64,000 nucleotides of DNA from Photobacterium sp. DA100 (GCF_029223585.1 NZ_CP119423.1:62001-126000), one strand, 5' to 3'; counted from the stretch's first letter, positions 18,283 to 27,807 are shown. Made by a program: numbers and translations. The notes: generated by a model from the letters alone, not told the origin.

Positions 18283-19326
18283 CTACTCCCGGACGGGGCT
18301 GAGCTTGTCGAGGGTCAGGCCATTATCGCCGAGTTCATAGGTTTCGCCGTTGATGATCTCCTGGCGGGTCGAGAGCTGGCCATCCTCCCGGCGGAAGAGC
18401 CTTTCGCTGATCAGCCTGCGGCCTTGGTACTGGGCCATGGTGACTTTGACTTTGCCATCACCAGCCTGTTGCCAGAAGCCTTTTTCCTCCAGCCCAGGCT
18501 GCCCGTTGCTGTAGCTGTATGCCGTGATCGCCGAGTGGTCCGGCAGCAGGCTCAGGGTGGTCGTCAGTACTGCGGCACCCAGATCGCTGTGGCCCTGGTA
18601 AGTACCGACCCAGTGCTGGGTCGTATCGGTTGCCCCGAGGGTGGCGCAGCCAGTGTATTTCGTTCCTTGCCAGTCGAGAGTCGCCTGCCAGCCGAACAGG
18701 GCATCGCTCATGGTGTCGTTGCACTGGGCCTGGGTCATGGTGAGGGTGAAATCGCGTCCTTGGTAGACCTGCTGGCCAGAGCGGATATCGCGGCTGTTAA
18801 TCGCTTGCTGCTGGGTCGGGTAGCCGATCCGGCTTAGTGAGACCGTCTCTCCGGCGACTTCGATAGACCATCCCGGTTCGTTACCAAACGCCCATGTCTT
18901 GCGTGGTGGTTGCTGGCAGCCCTGGCGCATTTCGGCTGACAGCAGGTTGATCTGTTTTACGTTGAAACGGGCGTTGTAGTCGGCGGCGAACCCTTCTTCT
19001 GGGGCGGGCTCGAGATGGCCGATAAACTCACCGTACATCGGCTCGTACCCCGGCGGCGTGACCGCATTGGCCGCGGGGAGGTCGCCGGCAGGCAAATGCA
19101 GCCAATACTGCTGGGTGCTGCCGCAGGGCTGGATGCTGCGGCTTTCGTGGCCGAGGATCACCTGGCCGCGCAGCATGAAAGCTTGGACCTTGCCGCTGCT
19201 GGTGGCCACTTCCGGCGTGGTGAGCGCGATTTCTTCTGGCGTCGGGCCGGAGGAAGGCTGACTGGCACAGCCTGCCAGCAGCAGGGCGCCCGCAATAGGG
19301 GCAAGGGGGAGTTGTCGGCGTATCAT
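18283..19326 (-). CDS. COG3650-like lipoprotein
   Basis: This 347-residue protein has a lipoprotein signal ending in LLLAGC near residue 19. The middle part (FGNEPGWSIEV near residue 147, RDFTLTMTQAQCNDTMSD near 196 and YTGCATLG near 224) resembles the COG3650 domain of predicted envelope proteins. The last hundred residues (TTTLSLLPDHSAITAYSYSNG onward) look like the NlpE/copper-resistance-type beta domain. The function is unknown; an envelope stress or metal role would be a guess. It lies upstream of tapT on the same strand and is divergent from the EVE-domain gene. Confidence 0.7.
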   Translation of the reverse strand: MIRRQLPLAPIAGALLLAGCASQPSSGPTPEEIALTTPEVATSSGKVQAFMLRGQVILGHESRSIQPCGSTQQYWLHLPAGDLPAANAVTPPGYEPMYGEFIGHLEPAPEEGFAADYNARFNVKQINLLSAEMRQGCQQPPRKTWAFGNEPGWSIEVAGETVSLSRIGYPTQQQAINSRDIRSGQQVYQGRDFTLTMTQAQCNDTMSDALFGWQATLDWQGTKYTGCATLGATDTTQHWVGTYQGHSDLGAAVLTTTLSLLPDHSAITAYSYSNGQPGLEEKGFWQQAGDGKVKVTMAQYQGRRLISERLFRREDGQLSTRQEIINGETYELGDNGLTLDKLSPVRE

Positions 19327-19394
19327 CGGGATCCCTCGTTGTGATAGGCTGGGGTATAAAGTCAGTTATACCAGATAAATAAAAGAGTATCAGA

Positions 19395-19853
19395 ATGGCG
19401 TATTGGTTATTCAAGACAGAGCCGGACACCTTTTCGATAGACACGCTCAAGCAGCAAAAAGTTTCCTGCTGGGAAGGCGTCAGGAATTATCAGGCACGAA
19501 ATATGATGCGTGATGATATAAAGCTAGGGGATCAGGTATTGATTTACCATTCCTCCTGCAAGGATGTCGGCGTGGTGGGGATTGCCGAAGTGGTGCGCGA
19601 AGCGTATCCGGATCATTTCCAGTTTGATCCCGAGGGGACGTACTTCGACCCGAAGTCCGATCCGGACAACCCGCGCTGGGTCATGGTCGATATCGAGTAC
19701 CGTCGCCACTTGCGACTGGTATCGCTAAAGCGGATCAAAGCCAATCAGGCGCTGGCCGATATGCCGTTGGTCAAGCGGGGTAACCGGCTCAGTATCATGC
19801 CAGTGACCGAAGCGCAGTGGCAGGAAATTTTGCAGATGACCGGACAGTTTTGA
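19395..19853 (+). CDS. EVE-domain protein
   Basis: This is a 152-residue single-domain EVE protein, starting MAYWLFKTEPDTFSID and containing WEGVRNYQARNMM and LIYHSSC. EVE domains are PUA-like folds thought to recognise modified bases in DNA or RNA; the bacterial stand-alone members have no settled role. The aromatic cage expected for base binding would involve Trp30 and Tyr35 here. It starts 68 bases from the divergent lipoprotein gene. Confidence 0.88.
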   Translation: MAYWLFKTEPDTFSIDTLKQQKVSCWEGVRNYQARNMMRDDIKLGDQVLIYHSSCKDVGVVGIAEVVREAYPDHFQFDPEGTYFDPKSDPDNPRWVMVDIEYRRHLRLVSLKRIKANQALADMPLVKRGNRLSIMPVTEAQWQEILQMTGQF

Positions 19854-19919
19854 GACTGGAGGCCGCGAGGCAACGGGAAGCAGCCAGCGGCTGCCTCCCC
19901 GACGGGCACTCCTGTCTGC

Positions 19920-20720
19920 CTATTTGAGCAGTAGGCCGCTGAGGTAGTGGGCCACAGCCTCGTCGCTGCAGTTACCGATCACCTCGTTGTTCGGCAGGGC
20001 ATTTTTGACCTTGTCGTGCGATGTCCCCATCACCAGCCCCTTGCCGGCCATGGTCAGCATTTCGACATCGTTCATGCCGTCCCCGAAGGCAATGCAGTCT
20101 TTCAGGGCATAGCCTTTCTCTTTGGCCACTGCTTCCAGGGCATGGCCCTTGGAGACATTGGCATCCATCACCTCGAGACACCACGGGGTAGAAAACGCCA
20201 CATTGGCCTTGTCACCGTACTGGGCGTTGATCTTGTCTTCCCATTCCACCAGCTTGTCGTGGTCGCGGTCATCGCGGGTGAAGAAAATTTTGGCGACGCC
20301 TTCGAGCGGCGGGTTATCGACATCAAACAATTGGTAGCTGAACGTGTCATGGAAATCACGCAAGCTTGGGTCTTCCTGGTTAAGCAGCCAGTCATCGTTG
20401 CGGTAGATATGGATTTTCAGCGCCGGATCGTGTTTGGTCATGGCAATAATGCCGGTGATCACCTCAGGTTTGACATCCTGCTGGAAAATCACTTCGTTCT
20501 TGCAATTGTGCACCCGGGCGCCATTGGAGGTGATCATGTAAGCAGGGATCCCCAGTTGCTCACGCAGCCCTGCCACATCAATGTGGTGGCGGCCAGTGGC
20601 GAAGATAAAGTCTTTGCCCTGATGGTGAAGCTGGTTGAGGGTATCTTTGGTAAACGGGGCAATTTTGTGATCAGGGGTTAGCAGGGTGCCATCCAGATCC
20701 GATGCAATAATTTTGTACAT
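19920..20720 (-). CDS. yigL: HAD-family phosphatase YigL
   Basis: This is a Cof-type HAD phosphatase of 266 residues with the closest resemblance to E. coli YigL, a pyridoxal-phosphate and sugar-phosphate phosphatase. The nucleophile motif ASDLDGTLL is at residues 5-13, FATGRHH near residue 39, the lysine in SKGHALEAVAKEKG near 195, and FGDGMNDVEML near 217. YITSNGARVH, present here as MITSNGARVH, is characteristic of YigL. GAGGT lies 5 bases before the ATG. It follows pldB on the same strand, as in E. coli. Confidence 0.92.
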   Translation of the reverse strand: MYKIIASDLDGTLLTPDHKIAPFTKDTLNQLHHQGKDFIFATGRHHIDVAGLREQLGIPAYMITSNGARVHNCKNEVIFQQDVKPEVITGIIAMTKHDPALKIHIYRNDDWLLNQEDPSLRDFHDTFSYQLFDVDNPPLEGVAKIFFTRDDRDHDKLVEWEDKINAQYGDKANVAFSTPWCLEVMDANVSKGHALEAVAKEKGYALKDCIAFGDGMNDVEMLTMAGKGLVMGTSHDKVKNALPNNEVIGNCSDEAVAHYLSGLLLK

Positions 20721-20815
20721 GAAACCTCTCGCGGTAGGAACAGAGGCCCAATGCCTGCGGCATTGGGGAAACAGTGCAATTTTAAACCAGTTCCCCCAAG
20801 AGAAAAGAGGCTATT

Positions 20816-21817
20816 TTATGCGTTGGGTATTTCCGCTTTACGGAAATGCTCAAGCACAGAGGCCAGCGCCGGTAGGCGGTAGGTATCGGCCTCGAACAGC
20901 AACTCGTGGCGGGCGCCTTCGATCACCTTGAACTGGCAGTCGCGGTTGGCCTCGACCATGGCCTGGTGGAATTGCTGCTGGGCGGCATTGTCGATGATGG
21001 TATCTTCACTGGCCTGCAGCAGCAGGACCGGGGCCGTAATCTTGCTGGCCTCGTTGATACAGCTCTTTGCGGCAGCCAGTCCTTGCCATACCCAGCGGGC
21101 GCTGGGTCCGCCGATTTTCAGTTCCGGTTTGTGCTCGTACAGATCCCGGAACCACTGGTAGCGCACCTGACTCTGGGTCAGCGGGTTGTTGGCAAAGGGC
21201 TTGGGGTAGTAGGGGACCTGGCCCGGCGCATAGCTTGGTTGGCGCTGGAGCTGCTCCATCACCCGGGCTAGGGGCGAAGCGATAGGGCGCATCCACTTGC
21301 TGATGTTGATACCGTGCATCGGGGCACTGAGCGCTGCCCGAGCAACCGTGCCCGGGTGGCGGGCCAAATAGAGGCTGGTCACCGTACCGCCCATCGAGTG
21401 GCCGATCATGAACAGTTGCTGGTAGCCTTTGGGTTTGACCACCGTCTCGATGAAGGTGTCCAGATCGTTGACGTAGTCGTCGAAGTGGCCGACGTGGCCG
21501 AGTTCGGTGTCTTCTGCCAGACGATCAGACATGCCCTGGCCGCGGTGGTCGAGGGAGTAGACATCGTAGCCCTGGCGGACCAGGTCATAAAACAGCTCTT
21601 GGTATTTCCAGTAACTCTCGATACGGCCGTTGACGACGACAATGGCCTTGTCCGGGTTGTTGCCGGTAAATGAGACCCAGCCAATATTGGTGCGGTTGAC
21701 CCCCTGGAACATACCTTCCTGGCGATGTTGCCACAGCTTGGCCGCGGGGCCGGCCATGGTTTCTGCGAAGCGGTTTTCCTGGGATAAATCAAAAAAATGT
21801 GGGGGCTGGACAGTCAT
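20816..21817 (-). CDS. pldB: Lysophospholipase L2
   Basis: PldB is an alpha/beta hydrolase on the inner side of the envelope that deacylates lysophospholipids. The 333-residue protein has YSLDHRGQGMS near residue 92, the nucleophile elbow GHSMGGT near residue 138, and the catalytic His in GARHELLFE near residue 305. Length and motifs agree with E. coli PldB (340). Transcription continues into yigL. It is divergent from rhtB, and pldB, yigL and rhtB are also neighbours in E. coli. Confidence 0.92.
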   Translation of the reverse strand: MTVQPPHFFDLSQENRFAETMAGPAAKLWQHRQEGMFQGVNRTNIGWVSFTGNNPDKAIVVVNGRIESYWKYQELFYDLVRQGYDVYSLDHRGQGMSDRLAEDTELGHVGHFDDYVNDLDTFIETVVKPKGYQQLFMIGHSMGGTVTSLYLARHPGTVARAALSAPMHGINISKWMRPIASPLARVMEQLQRQPSYAPGQVPYYPKPFANNPLTQSQVRYQWFRDLYEHKPELKIGGPSARWVWQGLAAAKSCINEASKITAPVLLLQASEDTIIDNAAQQQFHQAMVEANRDCQFKVIEGARHELLFEADTYRLPALASVLEHFRKAEIPNA

Positions 21818-21964
21818 TCATCATCTCGGTTAACAGTATCTGGGGCAAGTATAACCCAATGTGATTCTTCCTGTTGCCATAAGGTGTGAACAGCTGTTAA
21901 CGTGTGGCGTTTTTATGCGGTTACCCTCTCACCTCCGGTAGAATAGCGAAAAGGAAAAAGCTCT

Positions 21965-22582
21965 GTGGAACTTGAAATCTGGTTGGCTTACCTGGCGACG
22001 GCGATTGTGTTTAGCATCGCGCCGGGATCAGGCACGGTAAACTCCATCAGCAATGGGATGACCTATGGCTGGCGCAAGTCTCTGGCATCGATAGCGGGTC
22101 TGCAAATCGGCCTTGGGGTATACATTGTGCTGGTGGGAGTGGGTCTGGGCGCCTTGATTGCCCAGTCGGCAACGGCGTTCACGGTGATCAAATGGGCAGG
22201 GGTCGGTTACCTGATCTGGCTCGGGGTGCAAAAGTGGCGCGATCGGGGCCAGTTCCAGCTCGGTGGCGAAAGCCCGCAGGTGCCAGCCCGGCAACTGTGC
22301 CGCCAGGCGGTACTGGTGAACCTGACCAACCCCAAGACCGTGGTCTTTCTGGTGGCGCTGTTTCCCCAGTTTATCGACCCTGGTCAGCCGCAGATGGCCC
22401 AGCTGTGGGTGCTGGGGATCACCACGATTGCAGTCGATGCCATGGTGATGCTGGGATACGTGGTACTGGCTTCCCGGCTCGCGGGCTATATTCGCTCGGA
22501 CAGGATCATGGCAGCCCTGAACCGCGTGTTCGGGTCGATGTTTATTGGTTGTGGGGCGCTGTTGGCGACCGCCAAGGCCTGA
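21965..22582 (+). CDS. rhtB: Homoserine/homoserine lactone efflux protein
   Basis: This is a 205-residue LysE/RhtB-family exporter with about six membrane segments. APGSGTVNSISNGMTYG near residue 19 and VNLTNPKTVVFL near residue 119 are family hallmarks, and the whole length aligns by eye with E. coli RhtB. The start is GTG at 21965, preceded by AAGGAA; it gives MELEIWLAYL, matching MTLEWWFAYL of E. coli. The genomic place beside pldB supports RhtB over other LysE paralogues. Confidence 0.9.
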   Translation: MELEIWLAYLATAIVFSIAPGSGTVNSISNGMTYGWRKSLASIAGLQIGLGVYIVLVGVGLGALIAQSATAFTVIKWAGVGYLIWLGVQKWRDRGQFQLGGESPQVPARQLCRQAVLVNLTNPKTVVFLVALFPQFIDPGQPQMAQLWVLGITTIAVDAMVMLGYVVLASRLAGYIRSDRIMAALNRVFGSMFIGCGALLATAKA

Positions 22583-22646
22583 GGCTGTTCGCGGCCATCG
22601 GGGCAATACGGTATTTGCCTTTTGTTGTGGAGACTCTTTCAGTTTT

Positions 22647-23897
22647 ATGTATTCCTACGTTGCACGCCAGCCTATCTTCAACCGTCACCAGAAAACGGCC
22701 GGCTATGAGCTGCTGTTCAGGGACGGTGAGGACAATGCCTTTCCCGTCGGTGTCGATGAGAACAAGGCGACCTGCTGCCTGCTGGTCAATAGCTTTATTG
22801 CCGACAGCGATGGTATGGCTCAGGCGGGCAAACGTTGCTTCATTAATTTTCCCCACAAAAGCCTGGTGAGGCTGCTACCGACCCTGCTGCCGAAAAAGCA
22901 GGTGGTGATCGAAGTGCTGGAAACCTGCCAGCCCAATGATGAGTTGCTGCTTGCGATCCGCCATTTGAACCGGTTGGGTTATATGATCGCACTCGATGAT
23001 TTCAATATGGATCCCCGTTGGCAGCGTTTCTTGCCCTATGTGCATATCATCAAGCTGGACTTGCTCAAAATCGGGCTTGAGGCCGCGTGCGAGTATGTCG
23101 CGCAGAACCGCGACAAGAAGCTGATGTTTCTTGCCGAGAAGGTCGAGACCCACCGCGACTACACCCTGACTCACCAGGCGGGGTTCCACTTTTTCCAGGG
23201 CTATTACTTCAGCCGTCCTGAACTGCTCAAAAGCCGCAACCTCAAGCCCGAGCGGCTATCGACCCTGCGGCTGCTGCAGGAGGTATGCCGGGATCAGGTC
23301 GACTTCGAGCGAGTGGAGCAGATCATCGCCTCTGACTTGTCGCTGTCTTATCTGTTGCTGCGCTATGTCAATACGGCTGTCGATAGGCTCAAAGTGCCGA
23401 TCAGTGAGTTCAAGCAGGCTCTGGTGTATCTGGGCGAGGAAAAGCTCAAGGTTTTTGTCAGCGCCGTGGCGACCGCCCAGGCCTCGTTGGATAAGCCCCA
23501 CGAGCTTTACGCCTTATCGCTACAGCGCGGAAGGATGTGCGAGATCTTGGCGGCGGCCTGCGGGCAGGATGTCGAGGCCAAACCAGCCTTTATGACCGGC
23601 TTGCTCTCTTTGATCGATGCCTTGCTCGACCAGCCTCTGGACGAGTTGCTGGCCCAGCTGCCCCTGCAGGCGGAAATACGCCAGGCCCTGCTGCACCAGC
23701 AGGGCCCGCTGGGTCAACTGCTGGAGCTGGCCATTGCCTACGAGCAGGCTCGGTGGTGGCAGGTAAACCAGCTCGGCCAGGCGCTGGGGATCGATGGTCC
23801 GCGCATCGGCCAAAGCTACCAGCTCGCGCTACTGTGGTCGTCGAAATACGATCTCCAAGCCCCACCTCGTCCCCTTACCGCCGCCCAGACTGGCTGA
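22647..23897 (+). CDS. EAL-HDOD signalling protein
   Basis: This 416-residue cytosolic protein joins an EAL-type domain (about residues 1-205) to an HDOD domain (about 205-400). In the EAL part the signature reads ELLFRDG instead of EALLR. FINF, EVLE, ALDDFNMD, IIKLDLL, AEKVE and FFQGYYFSRP then follow in the expected order, so most metal and substrate residues remain but the DDFGTG loop is altered. Vibrio CdgJ, which has this architecture, lowers cyclic-di-GMP and promotes motility; whether this copy is active or only binds ligand is uncertain. The ATG at 22647 is preferred to the overlapping one at 22545. It overlaps the convergent LysR gene by 23 bases. Confidence 0.88.
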   Translation: MYSYVARQPIFNRHQKTAGYELLFRDGEDNAFPVGVDENKATCCLLVNSFIADSDGMAQAGKRCFINFPHKSLVRLLPTLLPKKQVVIEVLETCQPNDELLLAIRHLNRLGYMIALDDFNMDPRWQRFLPYVHIIKLDLLKIGLEAACEYVAQNRDKKLMFLAEKVETHRDYTLTHQAGFHFFQGYYFSRPELLKSRNLKPERLSTLRLLQEVCRDQVDFERVEQIIASDLSLSYLLLRYVNTAVDRLKVPISEFKQALVYLGEEKLKVFVSAVATAQASLDKPHELYALSLQRGRMCEILAAACGQDVEAKPAFMTGLLSLIDALLDQPLDELLAQLPLQAEIRQALLHQQGPLGQLLELAIAYEQARWWQVNQLGQALGIDGPRIGQSYQLALLWSSKYDLQAPPRPLTAAQTG

Positions 23898-24714
23898 GCG
23901 CCTTGATAGTCTCGGCCAGAGCGGGATTGAGCGTCTTGTTGGCCGGATAGCATAACCCGAGCCGGCGGAACATCCGCGGCCCGTCGAGCGGGACGGTGAC
24001 CAGCTCGGTGGCGGTTTCCAGCACCCCGGTCGGCAGGAAGGAGATCCCGAGACCGGCCTGAACCAGGTGCATGACCTGGGTTTTATGCTCGGCCTTGGCA
24101 ACCAGGTTGACGGCCAGCCCGTCACAGGCCAACAGGCCGATGGTCTGCTGGTGGGCCTCGCACGGCGGGCACTCTATAAAGTCATGCTGGTGAAGCTGTT
24201 CCGGCCTGACTTTGTCCAGTTTGGCCAGCGGATGGGACGGCAGCATGCACAGCACATAGTCTTCCTCCCACAGCGGCAGAAAAATCTCGTCGTCTTGCTT
24301 GAACATATCCAGCGTCAGGCGGGCATCCGCTGGCGCATCGTGATCCACCAGCTCCAGTAGCAAATTCGGGATATGCTGTTGTAGGCAGCGGAATACCCGG
24401 GCCAGGGCGGTCTGGCTCAGATCGGGAAAGTTGCCCAGTCGCAGTGGCAGACATTCAGTACGCTGTTGGAACAGCGACGGCAGGCGGTTGACGTCACTGA
24501 GCAATCTGACTGCCAGGGGGTAGAGGTAATGGGCCTCGTCGGTCAGGTTGACCCCTTTCTTGTGGCGCTCGAACAAGGTGGTATTGAGCTCATCTTCCAG
24601 TTGCTTGATGGCATTGGAGATCGATGGCTGGGACACAAAACAGCGCTCGGCGGCGAGGGTGATGTTCTTCTCTTCGTACACCGCGACAAAAAAGCGCAGG
24701 AGGCGTAGATCCAT
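23875..24714 (-). CDS. LysR-family transcriptional regulator
   Basis: This is a 279-residue LysR-type regulator. The helix-turn-helix is at residues 1-60 (MDLRLLRFFVAVYEEKNIT, then AAERCFVSQPSISNAIKQLE), followed by the linker helix and a periplasmic-binding-like effector domain. The start at 24714 gives the standard N-terminus; the longer frame from 24756 is rejected. It lies just downstream of the AbgT transporter on the same strand with a terminator between, so it may regulate that transporter, but this is inference. The effector is unknown. Confidence 0.9.
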   Translation of the reverse strand: MDLRLLRFFVAVYEEKNITLAAERCFVSQPSISNAIKQLEDELNTTLFERHKKGVNLTDEAHYLYPLAVRLLSDVNRLPSLFQQRTECLPLRLGNFPDLSQTALARVFRCLQQHIPNLLLELVDHDAPADARLTLDMFKQDDEIFLPLWEEDYVLCMLPSHPLAKLDKVRPEQLHQHDFIECPPCEAHQQTIGLLACDGLAVNLVAKAEHKTQVMHLVQAGLGISFLPTGVLETATELVTVPLDGPRMFRRLGLCYPANKTLNPALAETIKALSQSGRR

Positions 24715-24799
24715 GGAATGGCTCAGGCTGGTAAGTGATGCCGCCAATAATAGCAAAGAATGGGGCCTAAGACTGGCGAGAGGTGGAGCGGAGGAGAAA

Positions 24800-24827
24800 A
24801 CACAAAGCCGGGCAGAAGCCCGGCTTT
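24800..24827 (-). terminator. Terminator after the AbgT transporter gene
   Basis: Stem AAAGCCGGGC/GCCCGGCTTT with a 4-base loop. Reading the minus strand, it is followed by a T-rich stretch, 18 bases past the transporter stop codon. Confidence 0.85.
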
Positions 24828-24844
24828 GGTGACAGAGAGTTGGA

Positions 24845-26440
24845 TTAGCCTACGCTGTAGTAGGTAGCTGCGCCAGGGCCGACTGGGATACCGAATACGA
24901 ATACCCAGAGGTAGAACATTAGGCTCCAACCGACCATAAACACTAGCGAGTATGGCAGCATAGTTGAGATCAGCGTACCCAGACCCAGGTTCTTCTTGTA
25001 GCGCGTTGCTACCGCCAGGATCATGCCGAAATAGCTCATCATCGGTGTGATGATGTTGGTTACTGAGTCACCGATACGGTAAGCCGCCTGGATCGTTTCC
25101 GGCGCGTAGCCAACCAGCATCAGCATCGGCACGAAGATAGGTGCGGTTACTGCCCACTGCGCTGACGCAGAGCCTAGCATCAGGTTGATGAAGCCACACA
25201 TCAGGATGAAGGCGAAGAACAGCATCGGGCCGGTCAGGCCGATTGACTGCAGGAAGTCAGCACCCGCTACCGCGAACACCTGGCCGAAGTTGGTCCAGCT
25301 GAAGAAGGCCACGAACTGCGCGGCAAAGAATACCAGCACGATGTACATACCCATAGAAGACATGGACTTTGACATCGCATCGATAACATCGCGGTCGTTC
25401 TTCATCGTGCCCACGACTTTACCGTAGACAAAGCCAGGGATAGCGAAGAAGACGAAGATGAAGGCAACAATACCCTTCAGGAACGGAGAGCCGGCGACCA
25501 GACCGGTTTCAGGGTGACGCAGGATGCCGTTTTCCGGCACGATGGTCAGTGCCAGCAGAGCCGCAACAACCAGTGCCGCAAGGCCGGCCATTTTAAGGCC
25601 TTTCTTCTCAAGTTCGGTGATCTTGCCCAGCTTGTCGCTGCCCAAGTCCTCGCTGGCTTCCTCTGGGTTGTATTTACCCAGCTTCGGCTCAACAACCTTC
25701 TCGGTAACGAACGCACCCATGATGGTGATGGCAAACGTCGACGCGAACATGAAGTACCAGTTAACCTCTGGGCCGACCGAGTAGTTCGGGTCGATCATCT
25801 GTGCCGCGGTCTGGGTAATGCCTGACAACAGCGGGTCAACGGTGCCTAGCAGCAGGTTCGCACTGTAGCCACCGGATACACCGGCAAACGCCGCAGCCAG
25901 ACCAGCGAGCGGGTGACGGCCCAGTGAGTGGAATAGCATCGCCGCTAGTGGAACCAGTACGACGTAGCCTAGTTCAGAAGCGGTGTTGGAAATGATGCCT
26001 GCGAAAACGACAACCAGTGTCACCATACGCTTGGAAGCACCCATAACCAGGCCACGCATTGCAGAAGACAGCATGCCTGAGTGCTCGGCAATCGCTACAC
26101 CCAGCATGGCGACCAGTACGGTACCGAGCGGGGCAAAACCGGTGAAGTTGGTTACCAGATTGGCAACGATTTTTTGCAGACCTTCGGCATTGAACAGGCT
26201 GACCACATGGATCATACCGTCAGCCGCTCGGCCGGCAGCTCCTTCAGGACGCGGGTCGACGACAGACACGCCGAAATAGCCAGCAATACCGGAAGCAACC
26301 AAGATAGCCACACAGAAAAGGGCAAAAAGGGTGATTGGGTGTGGTAGCAGGTTACCTAGCCACTCGACGGTATCTAGAAAACGGGTAAATAATGTTTTCT
26401 TGGGTTGTTGTTGTGTTTGCGGTGAAGCAGATGAATGCAT
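24845..26440 (-). CDS. AbgT-family transporter
   Basis: This is a 531-residue inner membrane protein with roughly eleven to thirteen membrane segments. AbgT family members import p-aminobenzoyl-glutamate or export sulfonamides and p-aminobenzoate with proton coupling. Family features are the N-terminal FLDTVEWLGNLLPHP near residue 20, SELGYVVLVPLAAMLFHSLGRHP near residue 155, and GDSVTNIITPMMSYF near residue 465. The ATG at 26440 has GGAGG 5 bases upstream, whereas the ATG at 26452 is part of that ribosome binding site. It has a long promoter region and a LysR gene downstream. Confidence 0.9.
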   Translation of the reverse strand: MHSSASPQTQQQPKKTLFTRFLDTVEWLGNLLPHPITLFALFCVAILVASGIAGYFGVSVVDPRPEGAAGRAADGMIHVVSLFNAEGLQKIVANLVTNFTGFAPLGTVLVAMLGVAIAEHSGMLSSAMRGLVMGASKRMVTLVVVFAGIISNTASELGYVVLVPLAAMLFHSLGRHPLAGLAAAFAGVSGGYSANLLLGTVDPLLSGITQTAAQMIDPNYSVGPEVNWYFMFASTFAITIMGAFVTEKVVEPKLGKYNPEEASEDLGSDKLGKITELEKKGLKMAGLAALVVAALLALTIVPENGILRHPETGLVAGSPFLKGIVAFIFVFFAIPGFVYGKVVGTMKNDRDVIDAMSKSMSSMGMYIVLVFFAAQFVAFFSWTNFGQVFAVAGADFLQSIGLTGPMLFFAFILMCGFINLMLGSASAQWAVTAPIFVPMLMLVGYAPETIQAAYRIGDSVTNIITPMMSYFGMILAVATRYKKNLGLGTLISTMLPYSLVFMVGWSLMFYLWVFVFGIPVGPGAATYYSVG

Positions 26441-26983
26441 CACGACCTCCATTTATCGTTTTAATCCCATCAATGGGTACATCTCTTGTCGCGGGGAAGG
26501 TTACGTCATTGTTAACGTCACAAACAAGATATAATTGTGTCAAAATGTGTCAATTGCTTATTTTTTGTCTGCGTGTTGTTATTTTTTCGTTGTAATGTGC
26601 TGGGTTTGTGATGGTTGCTTGCTTTATTATTGTTGATTTCTATGAAATCAGTTGTCCATTTTCGGTTTGTTAACCTTTGTTCAATAACCGGATATCAATT
26701 AATTAGAAATCGCAGCCCGAAAATAGCGTGCTTAAACTCACAAAAAGGGCAATTTATCGCCGGTTAATTGCGCTGTGATAGCATTTTGTTAACCAATTCT
26801 TATCAAATTTCCAGCGGGGAGAGCCTGTATCCATAGCTAGAATTTATGATAATCAGAGGTAATCGATATTTTTCACCGAGGGATAAGGCCGATATAGTAG
26901 CACCCATCTGCTGGTGGCCACTGGTATGGACCTGGCGGGCAAGAGCCCGGGGGATGTTCTCTTTCTATATATAAGGTGAAACT
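26441..26983. promoter_or_regulatory. AT-rich gap with divergent promoters of the AbgT and SDR genes (543 bases)
   Basis: On the minus strand TTGACA at 26548-26553 and TATCTT at 26526-26531 are 16 bases apart and form a fair promoter for the AbgT gene. TGTGTCAA occurs twice in a row, 10 bases apart, across this promoter (26536-26553), perhaps an activator site. Near the other end a short GC-rich hairpin (CGGGC/GCCCG) and AAGGTG precede the SDR start. I see no gene or known RNA in the rest. Confidence 0.5.
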
Positions 26984-27706
26984 ATGTCTAAGTCTCTTGT
27001 TGTGATCACAGGGGCAAGTTCGGGTATTGGTGAAGCGGCGGCCAGAACGCTGTCGGCACAGGGACATCCTTTGCTGTTGCTCGCGCGCCGTATCGACCGC
27101 TTGACGGCTTTGGGCCTGCCAAACACGATGTGCCGCCAAGTTGATGTGACCGACGGCCCGGCGTTTGCCGCTGCAATTGAAGAAGCGGAAGCCCAGTACG
27201 GCCCGGTTGATTGCCTGGTGAACAATGCTGGAGTGATGTTGCTTGGCCTAGCGCATGAGCAAGATCCGGCGGAATGGAAAACCATGTTCGACGTCAATGT
27301 GATGGGGCTGCTGAACGGTATCCATGCGGTACTGGCCAAAATGAAGGCTCGCCAGAGCGGGACGGTGATCAACATTAGCTCAATTGCCGGCCGCAAGACT
27401 TTCCCTAACCACGCGGCCTACTGTGGTACCAAGTTTGCGGTGCATGCGATCACGGAAAATATCCGTGAGGAAGTGGCCGACGACAATGTGCGCTTTATCA
27501 CGATTGCACCGGGTGCAGTGGAAACCGAATTGCTGAGCCATACCACCAGCGAGGATATCAAAGCGGGCTATGAAGAGTGGAAAGAGGGTATGGGCGGGGT
27601 GATCGCTCCGCAGGATATTGCCAATGCCATTAGCTATGCTTACCAGCAGCCGCAACACTTGTGCATTCGTGAAATTGTGCTGGCGGCAACGCGTCAGCAA
27701 CCCTAG
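26984..27706 (+). CDS. Short-chain dehydrogenase/reductase
   Basis: This is a 240-residue classical SDR. The NAD(P)-binding TGASSGIGEAA is at residues 9-19, NNAGVM near residue 81 and the catalytic set in SSIAGRKTFPNHAAYCGTK near residue 133 (Ser, Tyr and Lys). An Arg pair (ARRIDR) after the second strand suggests NADP preference. It is similar to the YdfG-like serine/3-hydroxyacid dehydrogenases and to other broad SDRs; the substrate is not clear. AAGGTG precedes the ATG. Confidence 0.88.
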   Translation: MSKSLVVITGASSGIGEAAARTLSAQGHPLLLLARRIDRLTALGLPNTMCRQVDVTDGPAFAAAIEEAEAQYGPVDCLVNNAGVMLLGLAHEQDPAEWKTMFDVNVMGLLNGIHAVLAKMKARQSGTVINISSIAGRKTFPNHAAYCGTKFAVHAITENIREEVADDNVRFITIAPGAVETELLSHTTSEDIKAGYEEWKEGMGGVIAPQDIANAISYAYQQPQHLCIREIVLAATRQQP

Positions 27707-27807
27707 GGCGATTCAGTCAAGGCTCTAGCCTTAATGTCAGCATGGGGTTAATTTAGCAGCAAATCTATGCTTATTCAGTTACTTAATAGACACAGCCTGC
27801 TATATTC

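Noticed and set aside
26845-26860. Fur-like TGATAATC before the SDR gene
   Set aside because: Only the first half of the 7-1-7 pattern is present; the second half does not fit.
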